NCBI GenBank assembly: GCA_964495145.1
Contig: CAZBUP010000001.1
Span: forward strand, 34,960 to 98,959
DNA length: 64,000 nucleotides
Source of the DNA: UBA6120 sp964495145
GTDB lineage: Bacteria; Bacillota_I; Bacilli_A; RFN20; CAG-826
Direction of reading: 5' to 3'
Below, piece after piece: positions 52,631 to 61,158 of this stretch; within the stretch, counting starts at the first letter, position 1, and every line of letters begins with the position of its first letter. The translations under genes and the position numbers were made by a program. Under the pieces are notes generated by a model. It was not told where the DNA came from. It was given only the letters and a program-made list of their open reading frames with translations, and did no database searches.

Positions 52631-53779
52631 ATGTACAACAAGATTAAAATCGCCACGCTGGGACTCGGTCTATTGCTTTCGGTCTTTGCCATGGGAAGCT
52701 GCGGCACCGACCCGGATACGGTCTTATTGGAACAGGCGTTGGCGACCCCGACTTTGGCCATTAAGAGCAACGGCCAATCGCTGGAAGTTTACGAAGGCGA
52801 AACCGAAGAAATCGATGGGGCTTTGTTCCTATTGAGGGAAGCCAAAATCTTTGACGAAGAAACCGAAATCGAACACACGATCCCGATCGCCTGGGAAGTC
52901 AAAGAAGGGACTGAAGACTACTGGAGCCCCTTCCGGGAAAAAACCTCGATTCCCAATCTCGTCGACAATACCAACGTTTACTTAGCCAACCCGATTCGCC
53001 CCAGCTACGGCGAAGATAACGTCGAGACGGCTTTGATCGCCACGGCGACCTTGAATGACAAGTCGGTTTCCAAGGAATTCCCAATCACGCTTCTTTCGGA
53101 AACGGTCGACCTATCGGAAGTCCCGCTGCTCCCACTAGATACGGTGACCCCGCCGGCCGAAGGCCCTCGGGATGCCTATGGTTCCTTCATCGTCCGGATG
53201 CGCGGTTATCTGACCCGCAACATGCTGGACTGGGACTCGGCCTACATCCATAACGGCACCACCGGCATCAACCTCTATAAACTGTCGCTATCCCCCGACC
53301 TCCTAGCCGTCATCACCGTCGGCGATTACCTGGAAGTCATGGGTTCGTTCGCTTTGTATGCCGGCATGCGGCAATTATCGTACATTACCCGCGTGACCCC
53401 GGCCCCGATCGATGAAAACGCCGTCGAACCGGTAGCCACCGTCATCGAGGAAGCCGACTGGGCCGGCCTCGTCAGCGGACGCGATGGATCCTTGGCGCAT
53501 ATCGAAGGCTTGACCTACGATGCCGCCGCCAGCGGCGAAGTGACCTTGGGCGGCCACGCCACCCTCTTCATGAAGCTGGGCGACGTCAGCGTCAAAGTCT
53601 ATTTGAACTACCATAACGATTTGGCCGGCACCACCACGCGCCGCCAAGTCATTCTCGACACGCTTCAAGGTGCCGTCGACGGCGCTACGGTCACCTTCGA
53701 AGGCGTCCTTGGCTGGTACAACGGGCCGCAACTGCTCCCGATTCCGGTTGAAGACGTCACGCTCGTGGCCGCGGTATAA
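52631..53779 (+). CDS. Lipoprotein with predicted Ig-like and OB-like domains
   Basis: The 382-residue product has a lipoprotein signal (GLLLSVFAMGSC). An Ig-like region (about 40-160; IPIAWEVKEG) is followed by two OB-like units (about 180-260, FIVRMRGYL with AYIHNGTTGINLY and VGDYLEVMGSFAL; and 285-378, ending TFEGVLGWYNGPQLLPI). The same kind of unit occurs in the nuclease just upstream. No catalytic motif is seen, so it may bind nucleic acid at the surface. It ends the operon before a terminator. Family not recognised. Confidence 0.7.
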   Translation: MYNKIKIATLGLGLLLSVFAMGSCGTDPDTVLLEQALATPTLAIKSNGQSLEVYEGETEEIDGALFLLREAKIFDEETEIEHTIPIAWEVKEGTEDYWSPFREKTSIPNLVDNTNVYLANPIRPSYGEDNVETALIATATLNDKSVSKEFPITLLSETVDLSEVPLLPLDTVTPPAEGPRDAYGSFIVRMRGYLTRNMLDWDSAYIHNGTTGINLYKLSLSPDLLAVITVGDYLEVMGSFALYAGMRQLSYITRVTPAPIDENAVEPVATVIEEADWAGLVSGRDGSLAHIEGLTYDAAASGEVTLGGHATLFMKLGDVSVKVYLNYHNDLAGTTTRRQVILDTLQGAVDGATVTFEGVLGWYNGPQLLPIPVEDVTLVAAV

Positions 53780-53798
53780 TCCGCATTCCGAATCCGAC

Positions 53799-53828
53799 AA
53801 GCCCGTCAAATGACGGGCTTTTCTTTTA
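53799..53828 (+). terminator. Terminator of the ABC-nuclease operon
   Basis: AAGCCCGTCA-AA-TGACGGGCTT followed by TTCTTTTA, 20 bases after the last stop. Confidence 0.9.
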
Positions 53829-53845
53829 TAATGCGTGGTTAGTCC

Positions 53846-53874
53846 TTGCCACTGGCCCCATATTGTTGTAAACT
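53846..53874 (+). promoter_or_regulatory. Promoter of tRNA-Lys
   Basis: TTGCCA (53846-53851) and TAAACT (53869-53874) are 17 bases apart, 11 bases before the tRNA. Confidence 0.7.
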
Positions 53875-53885
53875 AATCGGCGCGT

Positions 53886-53961
<76 letters not shown>

Positions 53962-53973
53962 TTCGGTTAACTG

Positions 53974-53995
53974 CCTCCCCTTGGGGGAGGTTTTT
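53974..53995 (+). terminator. Terminator of tRNA-Lys
   Basis: CCTCCCC-TTG-GGGGAGG followed by TTTTT. Confidence 0.9.
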
Positions 53996-54004
53996 CTTTA
54001 CGTA

Positions 54005-54032
54005 TTGTAATAAGGCTTAGTGATGCTATGAT
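54005..54032 (+). promoter_or_regulatory. Promoter of the orphan gene at 54043
   Basis: TTGTAA (54005-54010), 16 bases, then TATGAT (54027-54032) preceded by TGC, an extended -10. Initiation would lie only a few bases before ATG 54043. Confidence 0.6.
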
Positions 54033-54042
54033 TATGATTAGA

Positions 54043-54468
54043 ATGAATAAACCCTCACTGAAGACGATTTTAAAAATTTACGGTGGCATCAAAGCCAGCA
54101 AAGCCAAGTATTTGATGGCGGAGACGCTCTCGCGCGAAATCGGCCTCTTGCCGGAAACGATCCAAGAGGCGGCCGCCTATTTCAACCCAATCGCCACCAT
54201 GGATTATTCCTTCGATTTGAAAGAATTGCTGCCCGATCTCGAAGCTTACCTAAAAGCTTCCGGCAAAGGCGCCTATGAAAAGAAAAGCGGCGAATTGAAT
54301 AAAAAGCCGCTTCCATACAACAACGTCGTCGAATTCGTCTATGACAAGATGACCTTCGACGGCATCGTCGACAAATCGCAAGTCTTGTCCGACCCCGACT
54401 TGCGGATGATCAAGCGCATCGCCCTTGAAGAACTGCGGCAGCGCCGTTTGGCCCGCAAGAAAAAATAA
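54043..54468 (+). CDS. Conserved-looking protein of unknown function
   Basis: The 141-residue protein is basic and soluble, with no signal or membrane segment. It is mostly helical (LKTILKIYGGIKASKAKYLMAETLSREIG, in parts) and ends in the charged helix RIALEELRQRRLARKKK, suggesting contact with RNA or DNA. I do not recognise a family. The frame opens at 54028, but the likely transcription start favours the ATG at 54043. No SD is present. It stands alone between tRNA-Lys and the pyruvate oxidoreductase, followed only by a weak AAGCCTT/AAGGCTT hairpin. Confidence 0.65.
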   Translation: MNKPSLKTILKIYGGIKASKAKYLMAETLSREIGLLPETIQEAAAYFNPIATMDYSFDLKELLPDLEAYLKASGKGAYEKKSGELNKKPLPYNNVVEFVYDKMTFDGIVDKSQVLSDPDLRMIKRIALEELRQRRLARKKK

Positions 54469-54501
54469 GCCTTAACGAAGGCTTGTCGACGCAATCTATG
54501 A

Positions 54502-54530
54502 TTGAGAATGCCATTAGTATTAGTTATACT
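54502..54530 (+). promoter_or_regulatory. Promoter of the pyruvate:ferredoxin oxidoreductase gene
   Basis: TTGAGA (54502-54507) and TATACT (54525-54530) are 17 bases apart. A good SD (GGAGG) follows before ATG 54555. Confidence 0.75.
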
Positions 54531-54554
54531 AATGAAGGTTTTATGGAGGAACAT

Positions 54555-57500
54555 ATGAGTATCAAAAAAACATTCTTATCGGTCGACGGCAACAACGCCG
54601 CCGCCTTGATGAGTTACAACTTCACGGAAGTGGCCGGCATCTATCCGATCACGCCTTCGACCTCGATGGCGGAGCTCGTCGACGTCTATGCTTCCCAGAA
54701 GAAATTGAATTATTTCGGGGCTAAGGTCAAGGTCGTCGAGATGCAATCCGAAGGCGGGGCCGCCGGCGCCGTCCACGGGGCGCTTCAAGCCGGTTCGTTT
54801 GCCACCTCGTACACGGCCAGCCAAGGCTTGCTGTTGATGATTCCCAACATTTACAAATGGGTCGGCGAACTGCTCCCGGCCGTCTTGCACGTGGCTGCCC
54901 GCGCCATCGCCACCCGGGCGCTGTCCATCTTTGGCGATCACCAGGACATTTACGCCGTGCGGCAAACCGGCATTACCATGATGTGTTCCCACTCGGTTCA
55001 GGAAGTGGCCGACTTGGCGCCAATCGCCCACTTGTTGGCGATGGACGCCGAAACCCCGGTCCTCCATTTCTTCGATGGCTTCCGGACCTCGTCGGAAATC
55101 CAAAACGTCGAATTCGTCGACGACCAGGAATGGAAGGCATTGCTCCCGCTTGAGAAGATCAAGAAGTTCCGGGAACGGGCCCTCAATCCCCACGGGCACG
55201 CGGTCACCCGCGGCGGCGCTGAAAACGGCGACATCTACTTCCAAGCCCGCGAAGCCCAAAACCGCCATTATGAAGCCGTGATCGGCTATGCCGAAAAGTA
55301 CTTTAAGGAAGCGACGCGCCTGACCGGGCGCCCCTACGCCCCCTTCACCTATAAAGGCGCTCCCGACGCCGAATACGTCATCGTCGCCATGGGTTCGGTC
55401 ACCGAAGCCATCGGCGAAGTCGTCGAAGCATTGACCGCCCAAGGCCGCAAAGTCGGCCTCGTCAAAGTCCACTTGTACCGACCCTTCTCCGCCAAGCACT
55501 TAGCATCGGTCCTCCCGGCCTCGGTCAAACGGATGGCCGTCCTCGACCGCACCAAGGAACAAGGGGCGACTGGGGAACCGCTTTATGTCGACGTGGTCAC
55601 CGCCCTAGAACAAACCGGACGGAAGATTGAAGTTTTCGGCGGCCGTTACGGCTTATCGAGCAAGGACACCCAGCCGAAACACCTGAAGGTCATTTACGAC
55701 TTTTTGTCGGACAAGCCTTTCCACAACTTCACCATTTCGATCACCGACGACGTAACCCATCGGTCATTGCCGGCCGACGAATCGTTCCACGTCAAGGAAG
55801 AATACCGTTCCTGCCTCTTCTACGGCATGGGCAGCGACGGCACCGTCAGCGCCAACAAATCGTCGATCAAGATCATCGGGGACGCGACCGGACAATACGC
55901 CCAAGCCTATTTCGCCTATGACTCGCGGAAAGCCGGCGGGGTTACCATGAGCCACCTGCGCTTCGGCAAAAAACCGATCCACAGCACCTATTACATCGAC
56001 GAAGCCCAGTTCTTATCGTGTTCCTTGGACAGTTACCTTTATAAGTTCGACATGCTCCGGCATTTGAAGCATAACGGCACTTTCCTTTTGAACACCAATC
56101 TCGACGACGAGACCCTGGTCAAACTATTGCCCAACCGCATCAAATACCAATTGGCGAGCAAGAAGGCCCGTTTCTTCGTGATCGACGCCAACAAGATCGC
56201 CGGCGAAATCGGCATGGGCCGCCATACCAATACGACGCTTCAAGCCAGTTTCTTCTACCTGAACCAAGACATCATGCCCTACGAAGAAGCCCAGGAATGG
56301 ATGAAGAAGCTCGCCAAGAAAGCCTATATGCGCAAAGGCATGGACGTGGTCGAAAAGAACTACAAGGCCATCGACGCCGGAGCCGAAGGGCTCCGCGAGA
56401 TCAAAGTCGATCCCGAATGGATCAAACTGCCGCCGCTATTCGCCCGGAAAGACACCGGCGATGAATATTGGGACACCTTCGTGGCCCCGATGACGGCTCT
56501 CGAAGGCGACGATCTTCCGGTCAGCAAGTTCCTTGACTATGAACTGCTCGACGGGACGATGCAAAACAACATCACCTTCAAAGAACAACGCGAAATCGCC
56601 GACAAAGTCCCGGTCTGGCACAAGGAAAACTGCATTCAATGCAATCAATGCGCGTTCGTGTGCCCGCACGCGACCATCCGCGCTTTCCTTTTGACCGATC
56701 AAGAGATTGCCGACGGTCCCGACCAAGTCCGGGACGGGGAAGTGCTCGACGCCTTCGGCCCCGCCGCCGTCAAAGGCTTGAAATACCGCATCCAAGTCAG
56801 TCCTAAGAATTGCGTCGGCTGCTCGATTTGCGTCGTGCAATGCCCCGGCAAGGGACCTGGCAAACGGGCTCTGGAAATGGTCGACGCCAAGTCGCAATTC
56901 GACCAAGAACCGGCCGCCCAATACTTATATAAAAACATCGAATACAAAGGCGACATTTTCCCGCTGACGACCGTCAAGGGAGCCGGCTTCCTCACGCCTT
57001 ACATGGAAGTGAGCGGCGCTTGCGCCGGCTGCGGCGAAACGCCATATTACCGTTTGGCCACGCAATTGTTCGGCCGTGACATGTTGGTGGCCAACGCCAC
57101 CGGCTGTTCCTCGATTTATTCGGGTTCGACCCCGCTGACCCCGTTTTGCTCCGACAAAAACAACGAAGGCGTCGCCTGGGCCAACAGCTTGTTTGAAGAC
57201 AACGCCGAATTCGGCTATGGCATGCGCCTGGCCACCGACCAAAAACTGGGATTCATCACCTCGATGCTCGAACGCGAGAAAGACTTGGTGGAACCCGAAC
57301 TGGCCGCGTTGATTGAAAAATACGTCGCCAACGTCAAAAAGCGCGAAGTCGTCCGCACGTTCGTGAACGACCTCATCGCCGCGATCAAAGCCTCGAAGAA
57401 CGAAGCCGTCAAGGAAGTCTTGAAATACGAAGCCGATCTCATCGATAAATCGGTGTGGATCATCGGCGGCGACGGTTGGGCCTACGATATCGGTTTCGGC

Positions 57501-58094
57501 GGTTTGGACCACGTCCTGGCCAGCAGCGAAGACGTCAACATCCTGGTGCTCGACACCGAAGTCTATTCGAATACCGGCGGCCAATCCTCCAAATCCTCGC
57601 AAGCCGGATCGATCGCCAAATTCACGGCCTCGGGCAAAACCCAAGCCAAGAAGAACTTGGCCACCATGGCCATGGTCTACGGCCACGTCTACGTCGCCCA
57701 AATCTCTTTGGGCGCCAACTACATGCAGACGATCAAGGCTTTGAAGGAAGCTGAGGATTACCATGACGGACCCAGCCTTGTCATCGCCTATTCCCCGTGC
57801 GTCAACCACGACATCAAAGGCGGTTTGACGGTCGCCACTTCGGTCCAGAAGAAGGCCGTCGAAAGCGGGTATTTCCCGATCTTCCGCTACGACCCGCGTT
57901 TGACCGGCCAAGGCAAGAGCCCGCTGATCCTCGACTGCAAAGATCCCGACTTCACCAAGTTCCGGGAGTTCCTCATGGAAGAAACCCGGTTCTCGAATCT
58001 GCCGATGGTCAATCCCGACCACGCCGAAGAAATCTTGAACGCCAGCGCCCGTCACGCGCAGCAACGCTGGGAATTGATCAAGCGTTTCGGATAA
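54555..58094 (+). CDS. nifJ: Pyruvate:ferredoxin (flavodoxin) oxidoreductase
   Basis: The single-chain 1179-residue enzyme converts pyruvate and CoA to acetyl-CoA and CO2, reducing ferredoxin, a mark of anaerobic metabolism. Domains in order: pyrimidine-binding N-terminal domain (GIYPITPSTSMAE), the gamma-type domain (about 420-630), the ferredoxin domain with CIQCNQCAFVCP from about residue 693 and CVGCSICVVQCP, a further CAGCGE cluster motif, and the TPP site GDGWAYDIGFGG with EVYSNTGGQSSKSS. Length fits the family. I chose the ATG behind GGAGG. The terminator may lie in the following gap. Confidence 0.96.
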   Translation: MSIKKTFLSVDGNNAAALMSYNFTEVAGIYPITPSTSMAELVDVYASQKKLNYFGAKVKVVEMQSEGGAAGAVHGALQAGSFATSYTASQGLLLMIPNIYKWVGELLPAVLHVAARAIATRALSIFGDHQDIYAVRQTGITMMCSHSVQEVADLAPIAHLLAMDAETPVLHFFDGFRTSSEIQNVEFVDDQEWKALLPLEKIKKFRERALNPHGHAVTRGGAENGDIYFQAREAQNRHYEAVIGYAEKYFKEATRLTGRPYAPFTYKGAPDAEYVIVAMGSVTEAIGEVVEALTAQGRKVGLVKVHLYRPFSAKHLASVLPASVKRMAVLDRTKEQGATGEPLYVDVVTALEQTGRKIEVFGGRYGLSSKDTQPKHLKVIYDFLSDKPFHNFTISITDDVTHRSLPADESFHVKEEYRSCLFYGMGSDGTVSANKSSIKIIGDATGQYAQAYFAYDSRKAGGVTMSHLRFGKKPIHSTYYIDEAQFLSCSLDSYLYKFDMLRHLKHNGTFLLNTNLDDETLVKLLPNRIKYQLASKKARFFVIDANKIAGEIGMGRHTNTTLQASFFYLNQDIMPYEEAQEWMKKLAKKAYMRKGMDVVEKNYKAIDAGAEGLREIKVDPEWIKLPPLFARKDTGDEYWDTFVAPMTALEGDDLPVSKFLDYELLDGTMQNNITFKEQREIADKVPVWHKENCIQCNQCAFVCPHATIRAFLLTDQEIADGPDQVRDGEVLDAFGPAAVKGLKYRIQVSPKNCVGCSICVVQCPGKGPGKRALEMVDAKSQFDQEPAAQYLYKNIEYKGDIFPLTTVKGAGFLTPYMEVSGACAGCGETPYYRLATQLFGRDMLVANATGCSSIYSGSTPLTPFCSDKNNEGVAWANSLFEDNAEFGYGMRLATDQKLGFITSMLEREKDLVEPELAALIEKYVANVKKREVVRTFVNDLIAAIKASKNEAVKEVLKYEADLIDKSVWIIGGDGWAYDIGFGGLDHVLASSEDVNILVLDTEVYSNTGGQSSKSSQAGSIAKFTASGKTQAKKNLATMAMVYGHVYVAQISLGANYMQTIKALKEAEDYHDGPSLVIAYSPCVNHDIKGGLTVATSVQKKAVESGYFPIFRYDPRLTGQGKSPLILDCKDPDFTKFREFLMEETRFSNLPMVNPDHAEEILNASARHAQQRWELIKRFG

Positions 58095-58115
58095 TCATTT
58101 CATCCCCATAAAAAA

Positions 58116-58215
58116 NNNNNNNNNNNNNNNNNNNNNNNNNNNNNNNNNNNNNNNNNNNNNNNNNNNNNNNNNNNNNNNNNNNNNNNNNNNNNNNNNNNNN
58201 NNNNNNNNNNNNNNN
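58116..58215. other. Scaffold gap of 100 N
   Basis: One hundred N lie between the pyruvate oxidoreductase gene and tRNA-Pro. Unlike the first gap, the flanks show no shared sequence, so real bases of unknown number may be missing. Confidence 0.9.
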
Positions 58216-58220
58216 CCAAA

Positions 58221-58241
58221 TAAAAAGCCCTTGAAAGGGCT
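58221..58241 (-). terminator. Terminator of tRNA-Pro (minus strand)
   Basis: On the minus strand AGCCCTT-TC-AAGGGCT is followed by a T run, 12 bases after the tRNA 3' end. Confidence 0.85.
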
Positions 58242-58253
58242 GGATTTTCATCA

Positions 58254-58330
58254 TGGTCGGAACGATGAGATTTGAACTCATGACCCCTACCACCCCAAGG
58301 TAGTGCACTACCAAGCTGTGCTACGTCCCG
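58254..58330 (-). tRNA. tRNA-Pro (anticodon GGG)
   Basis: A 77-base cloverleaf on the minus strand. The acceptor CGGGACG pairs with CGTTCCG, the D stem is GCAC/GTGC, and the anticodon stem CTACC/GGTAG encloses loop TTGGGGT with anticodon GGG. The T arm holds TTCAAAT and CCA is encoded. It reads CCC and CCT, in line with a G+C-rich genome that needs more than the TGG tRNA. Confidence 0.93.
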
Positions 58331-58340
58331 ACTCGTATTA

Positions 58341-58368
58341 ATTATAGCGAGATGAGGTGATTTTGCAA
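58341..58368 (-). promoter_or_regulatory. Promoter of tRNA-Pro (minus strand)
   Basis: On the minus strand TTGCAA (58368-58363) and TATAAT (58346-58341) are 16 bases apart, about 10 bases before the tRNA. Confidence 0.78.
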
Positions 58369-58388
58369 GACAATCGAATCCGGTTGCC

Positions 58389-58418
58389 TTGCCCATCGTT
58401 GGGCAAAGAAACTATAAT
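58389..58418 (+). promoter_or_regulatory. Promoter with dyad operator before the sigma-factor gene
   Basis: TTGCCC (58389-58394) and TATAAT (58413-58418) are 18 bases apart. The -35 is also the left arm of a perfect dyad TTGCCC-N6-GGGCAA (58389-58406) that fills the spacer, so a repressor there would block polymerase. A CCTTCA/TGAAGG hairpin (58452-58477) lies in the leader just before the ribosome site. Confidence 0.65.
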
Positions 58419-58495
58419 AGAAATATTCGCGTGATTTGGAAAAAAAGCACCCCTTCATTTGTCTATATAAGTGAAGGTCGAAAGGAATCTCGATT

Positions 58496-59011
58496 TTGAA
58501 ACGATTGCCGGATTCGACTATCCTCAACCTTCAAATGGGCGATGAGACGGCTTTTAATGAAGTCTATCATCACTATCGGGACCTGCTTTACGTCATCATC
58601 TTCTCGATCACGAAGCATCCCGAAACGAGCGAAGACTTGCTTCAGGACACGTTCATCAAAGTGTTTACCGAAGCCAAGACGCTTAGAAATCCGCAAGCTT
58701 TCCATGGTTGGATCATCCAAATCGCGCGCCATGGGGCGTTAAACCGCCTCAAGCAAACGACTGAGACGACGCTTGATCCCGACGCATGGAACCAAATCGG
58801 AACCAGTGATGCCCCCAGCAACTTCATCAGCCTGTGGCATGGTTGCCTCAGCGAGAAAGAAAATCTCATCATCGCCTACCGCCTTGTCTATGAGTTGACC
58901 TTCCAGGAAATCGCCGTTTTGGTTCAAGAACCCTTGACCAACATCCACCGCGAATACCGCGAAGCCCTCAAGACGTTAAAAGCCTGGTATAGCCAGAGCG
59001 GAGGACAATGA
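58496..59011 (+). CDS. ECF-type RNA polymerase sigma factor
   Basis: The 171-residue protein has sigma region 2 (AFNEVYHHYRDLLYVIIF, SEDLLQDTFIKVFTEA, then FHGWIIQIARHGALNRLKQ) and region 4 (LSEKENLIIAYRLVYELTFQEIAVLV, in parts). The start is TTG, preceded by AAAGGA; no ATG fits. It lies 1 base before the beta-propeller membrane protein, which is likely its anti-sigma factor. The pair may sense an external signal. Target promoters are unknown. Confidence 0.85.
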   Translation: MKRLPDSTILNLQMGDETAFNEVYHHYRDLLYVIIFSITKHPETSEDLLQDTFIKVFTEAKTLRNPQAFHGWIIQIARHGALNRLKQTTETTLDPDAWNQIGTSDAPSNFISLWHGCLSEKENLIIAYRLVYELTFQEIAVLVQEPLTNIHREYREALKTLKAWYSQSGGQ

Positions 59012-59012
59012 C

Positions 59013-61094
59013 ATGAAGCATTTCAAAAAAGAAATCAAAGAACAAGGACGCGCCTATTTCCAAGATCGGACCCCAGATCTTGATTTTTCGGGCAAACTCC
59101 ATTTTACGACCCCACAAGGGAACCCCGACCCGAAACCGATGCCGAAATGGCGGCCTCTCGCTTGGAGAAGCGGCGGCCTCATGATGGCCTTGGCGGCTTC
59201 GTTTGCCATCGGAGCGGTCATCATTTCCGATTATCAAGGAAACCTGAATCCCCATGATTACGGCTTGGCACAAGTCCAAAGCGTCGACCAGCTTCGCGAT
59301 TTGATCAATAGTTCCTCGTGGCGAAGCGCGACCCCTGAAGTGGGTTATAACGAAGACGCCAGTTCCACCGCCAATTCGGAAACGCCAACCGACGGCCTGA
59401 CTGATGCGGATCAACAACATTCGGAAACCAACGTCCAAGTCGACGGCGTCGACGAAGGCGACATCATCAAAGTCGATGACCAACGTATTTATAAAATTTC
59501 CTATAACCGGCTTCAGGTCATCGAAGTGCTCGAAGAAGGACAGATGGCAGTCGTCCTCGATCAATCGATGGAATCGCTCCGGGATCAAATGTCTTATACC
59601 TATTTCTCGGATATTTACCTGAGCGAACAATATTTAGTAGTCATCGGCCAACGCTACGAGATCTTCACCTACGAATATCGCGATGGCGAAGCGATGATCG
59701 ATTGCCTGTGTTATTGGGGCGTCCCCCAAACGATGGTCTATCTCTATAACTTAGACGATTTGCAGTTGGCGCATGAAATCGAACTCAACGGTTATTACCT
59801 GACCACCCGGATGATCGACGAACGGTTGTACATCATCTCCAACCATTATCCGTATTTCGCCGAAGAAGACGATGACCCCCGGCCGGTCTTCCGCGTCGAT
59901 GAAGAAATCATCGTGCCGGAAATTTCCGACATCAAATACATGGAGTCGCTCCCGACCGAAACCTTTACCATCATCGCGACGATCTTCCTCGATCAAGACA
60001 TCAACGCCGAAGCGTTGGGTCTTGACATCTTCCTGGGCAATGCCAGTTGGGGCATCGTCTACGTCAGCCATCAGGCGATTTATCTAGCCAGTTATTATTA
60101 CTATTACAGCGTCATTGGCGATAGCTATGGCTATAGCGGCTTGTTGATGTCTTACGTGTTCGAAGACGACGGCACCGTCGCTTTTGGCGGAGCCGGCAGT
60201 TATGAGGGCTGGGTTTTAAATCAATTCGCGATTGACGAATACGACGGCTATCTCCGGATGGTAACCACCGAGGGCTGGGGGAGTTCCGCGAAGAACCGCC
60301 TCTATGTCTTCCAACGGCAGACCATTGACGAAAAACGATATCTGACCCAAGTCGCCTTGATTGACGATGGCATCGGAGAACCGGGCGAAACCGTGAGATC
60401 GGTCCGCTTCAACGAGGATGCGGCTACGATCGTGACCTATGAGATCACCGACCCCTTGTATACCGTCGATTTATCGGACCCGCTCCATCCAACGATCGAA
60501 GCCGGACTTAAGGTCAGCGGCTATGCCACTTACCAACACGTCTGGGCGGATGACCTCATTTTGGGCATCGGTTATGAAGGCGAAGGCAATGAACTATTCG
60601 GCCTTAAACTCACCTTATTCGATATAAGCGATTTGGAAAACCCGGTCGTGGTCGGAGAACCGCTCGTCCTCTGGAATGAGGATTACGGCTGGCAGTGGAG
60701 CGAGGCTTTATACAACCACAAGGCTTTGCTGATCAATAAGATGCGCGGTTTCATCGGTTTCAGCATTTCTAGCTACTATTACGATGAAGCCTATGCTTGG
60801 ATGTATGTCGACAATTACTACATCTTCAACGTCGATTCGACTTCGGAGACCCCGATCACGATCGGAGCCGTTATCAGCCATAGCGACTTTGCCATCGCGC
60901 ATCAAGAAGAACTGACGGATCGGTATGGGTATTTCTGCTACTGGTCGGCCAGCATCTCGCGGTCGGTTTACATCGGCTCCTATTTATTCGCCGTCAGCGA
61001 CATGGCCGTCACCGCCCATGACATGGACGATGGGTATGCCCAAGTGGCGTCCATTGACTTGATGGTGGAACCGACGCCGGTCCTCATCGATTAA
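59013..61094 (+). CDS. Membrane-anchored beta-propeller protein, probable anti-sigma partner
   Basis: The 693-residue protein has a cytoplasmic N-terminal segment (1-52), one membrane helix (about 53-72, GLMMALAASFAIGAVII), a linker, and a large external beta-propeller domain starting with ETNVQVDGVDEGDIIKVDD, the signature of the secreted C-terminal beta-propeller family. The layout, and the position next to a sigma factor gene, suggest that the short cytoplasmic part binds sigma while the propeller senses a ligand. The N-terminal part lacks a clear zinc motif. GGAGG precedes the ATG, overlapping the sigma gene end. Confidence 0.78.
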   Translation: MKHFKKEIKEQGRAYFQDRTPDLDFSGKLHFTTPQGNPDPKPMPKWRPLAWRSGGLMMALAASFAIGAVIISDYQGNLNPHDYGLAQVQSVDQLRDLINSSSWRSATPEVGYNEDASSTANSETPTDGLTDADQQHSETNVQVDGVDEGDIIKVDDQRIYKISYNRLQVIEVLEEGQMAVVLDQSMESLRDQMSYTYFSDIYLSEQYLVVIGQRYEIFTYEYRDGEAMIDCLCYWGVPQTMVYLYNLDDLQLAHEIELNGYYLTTRMIDERLYIISNHYPYFAEEDDDPRPVFRVDEEIIVPEISDIKYMESLPTETFTIIATIFLDQDINAEALGLDIFLGNASWGIVYVSHQAIYLASYYYYYSVIGDSYGYSGLLMSYVFEDDGTVAFGGAGSYEGWVLNQFAIDEYDGYLRMVTTEGWGSSAKNRLYVFQRQTIDEKRYLTQVALIDDGIGEPGETVRSVRFNEDAATIVTYEITDPLYTVDLSDPLHPTIEAGLKVSGYATYQHVWADDLILGIGYEGEGNELFGLKLTLFDISDLENPVVVGEPLVLWNEDYGWQWSEALYNHKALLINKMRGFIGFSISSYYYDEAYAWMYVDNYYIFNVDSTSETPITIGAVISHSDFAIAHQEELTDRYGYFCYWSASISRSVYIGSYLFAVSDMAVTAHDMDDGYAQVASIDLMVEPTPVLID

Positions 61095-61118
61095 TAATTC
61101 GCGACAACCTACAAAAAG

Positions 61119-61156
61119 AACCTCAATTATCATATAATGATAACCTGAGGTTTTTT
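61119..61156 (+). terminator. Terminator hairpin carrying the uvrA -10 and ribosome site
   Basis: AACCTCA-A-TTATCAT-ATA-ATGATAA-CC-TGAGGTT followed by TTTT closes the sigma operon. Its loop holds TATAAT (61133-61138), a possible uvrA -10, and its 3' arm holds TGAGG, the SD of uvrA 8 bases before the TTG. No good -35 is seen. Confidence 0.78.
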
Positions 61157-61158
61157 AA

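Noticed and set aside
54483..54554. Longer N-terminus for the pyruvate oxidoreductase
   Set aside because: This stretch contains the promoter -10 and the SD, so ATG 54555 is the start.
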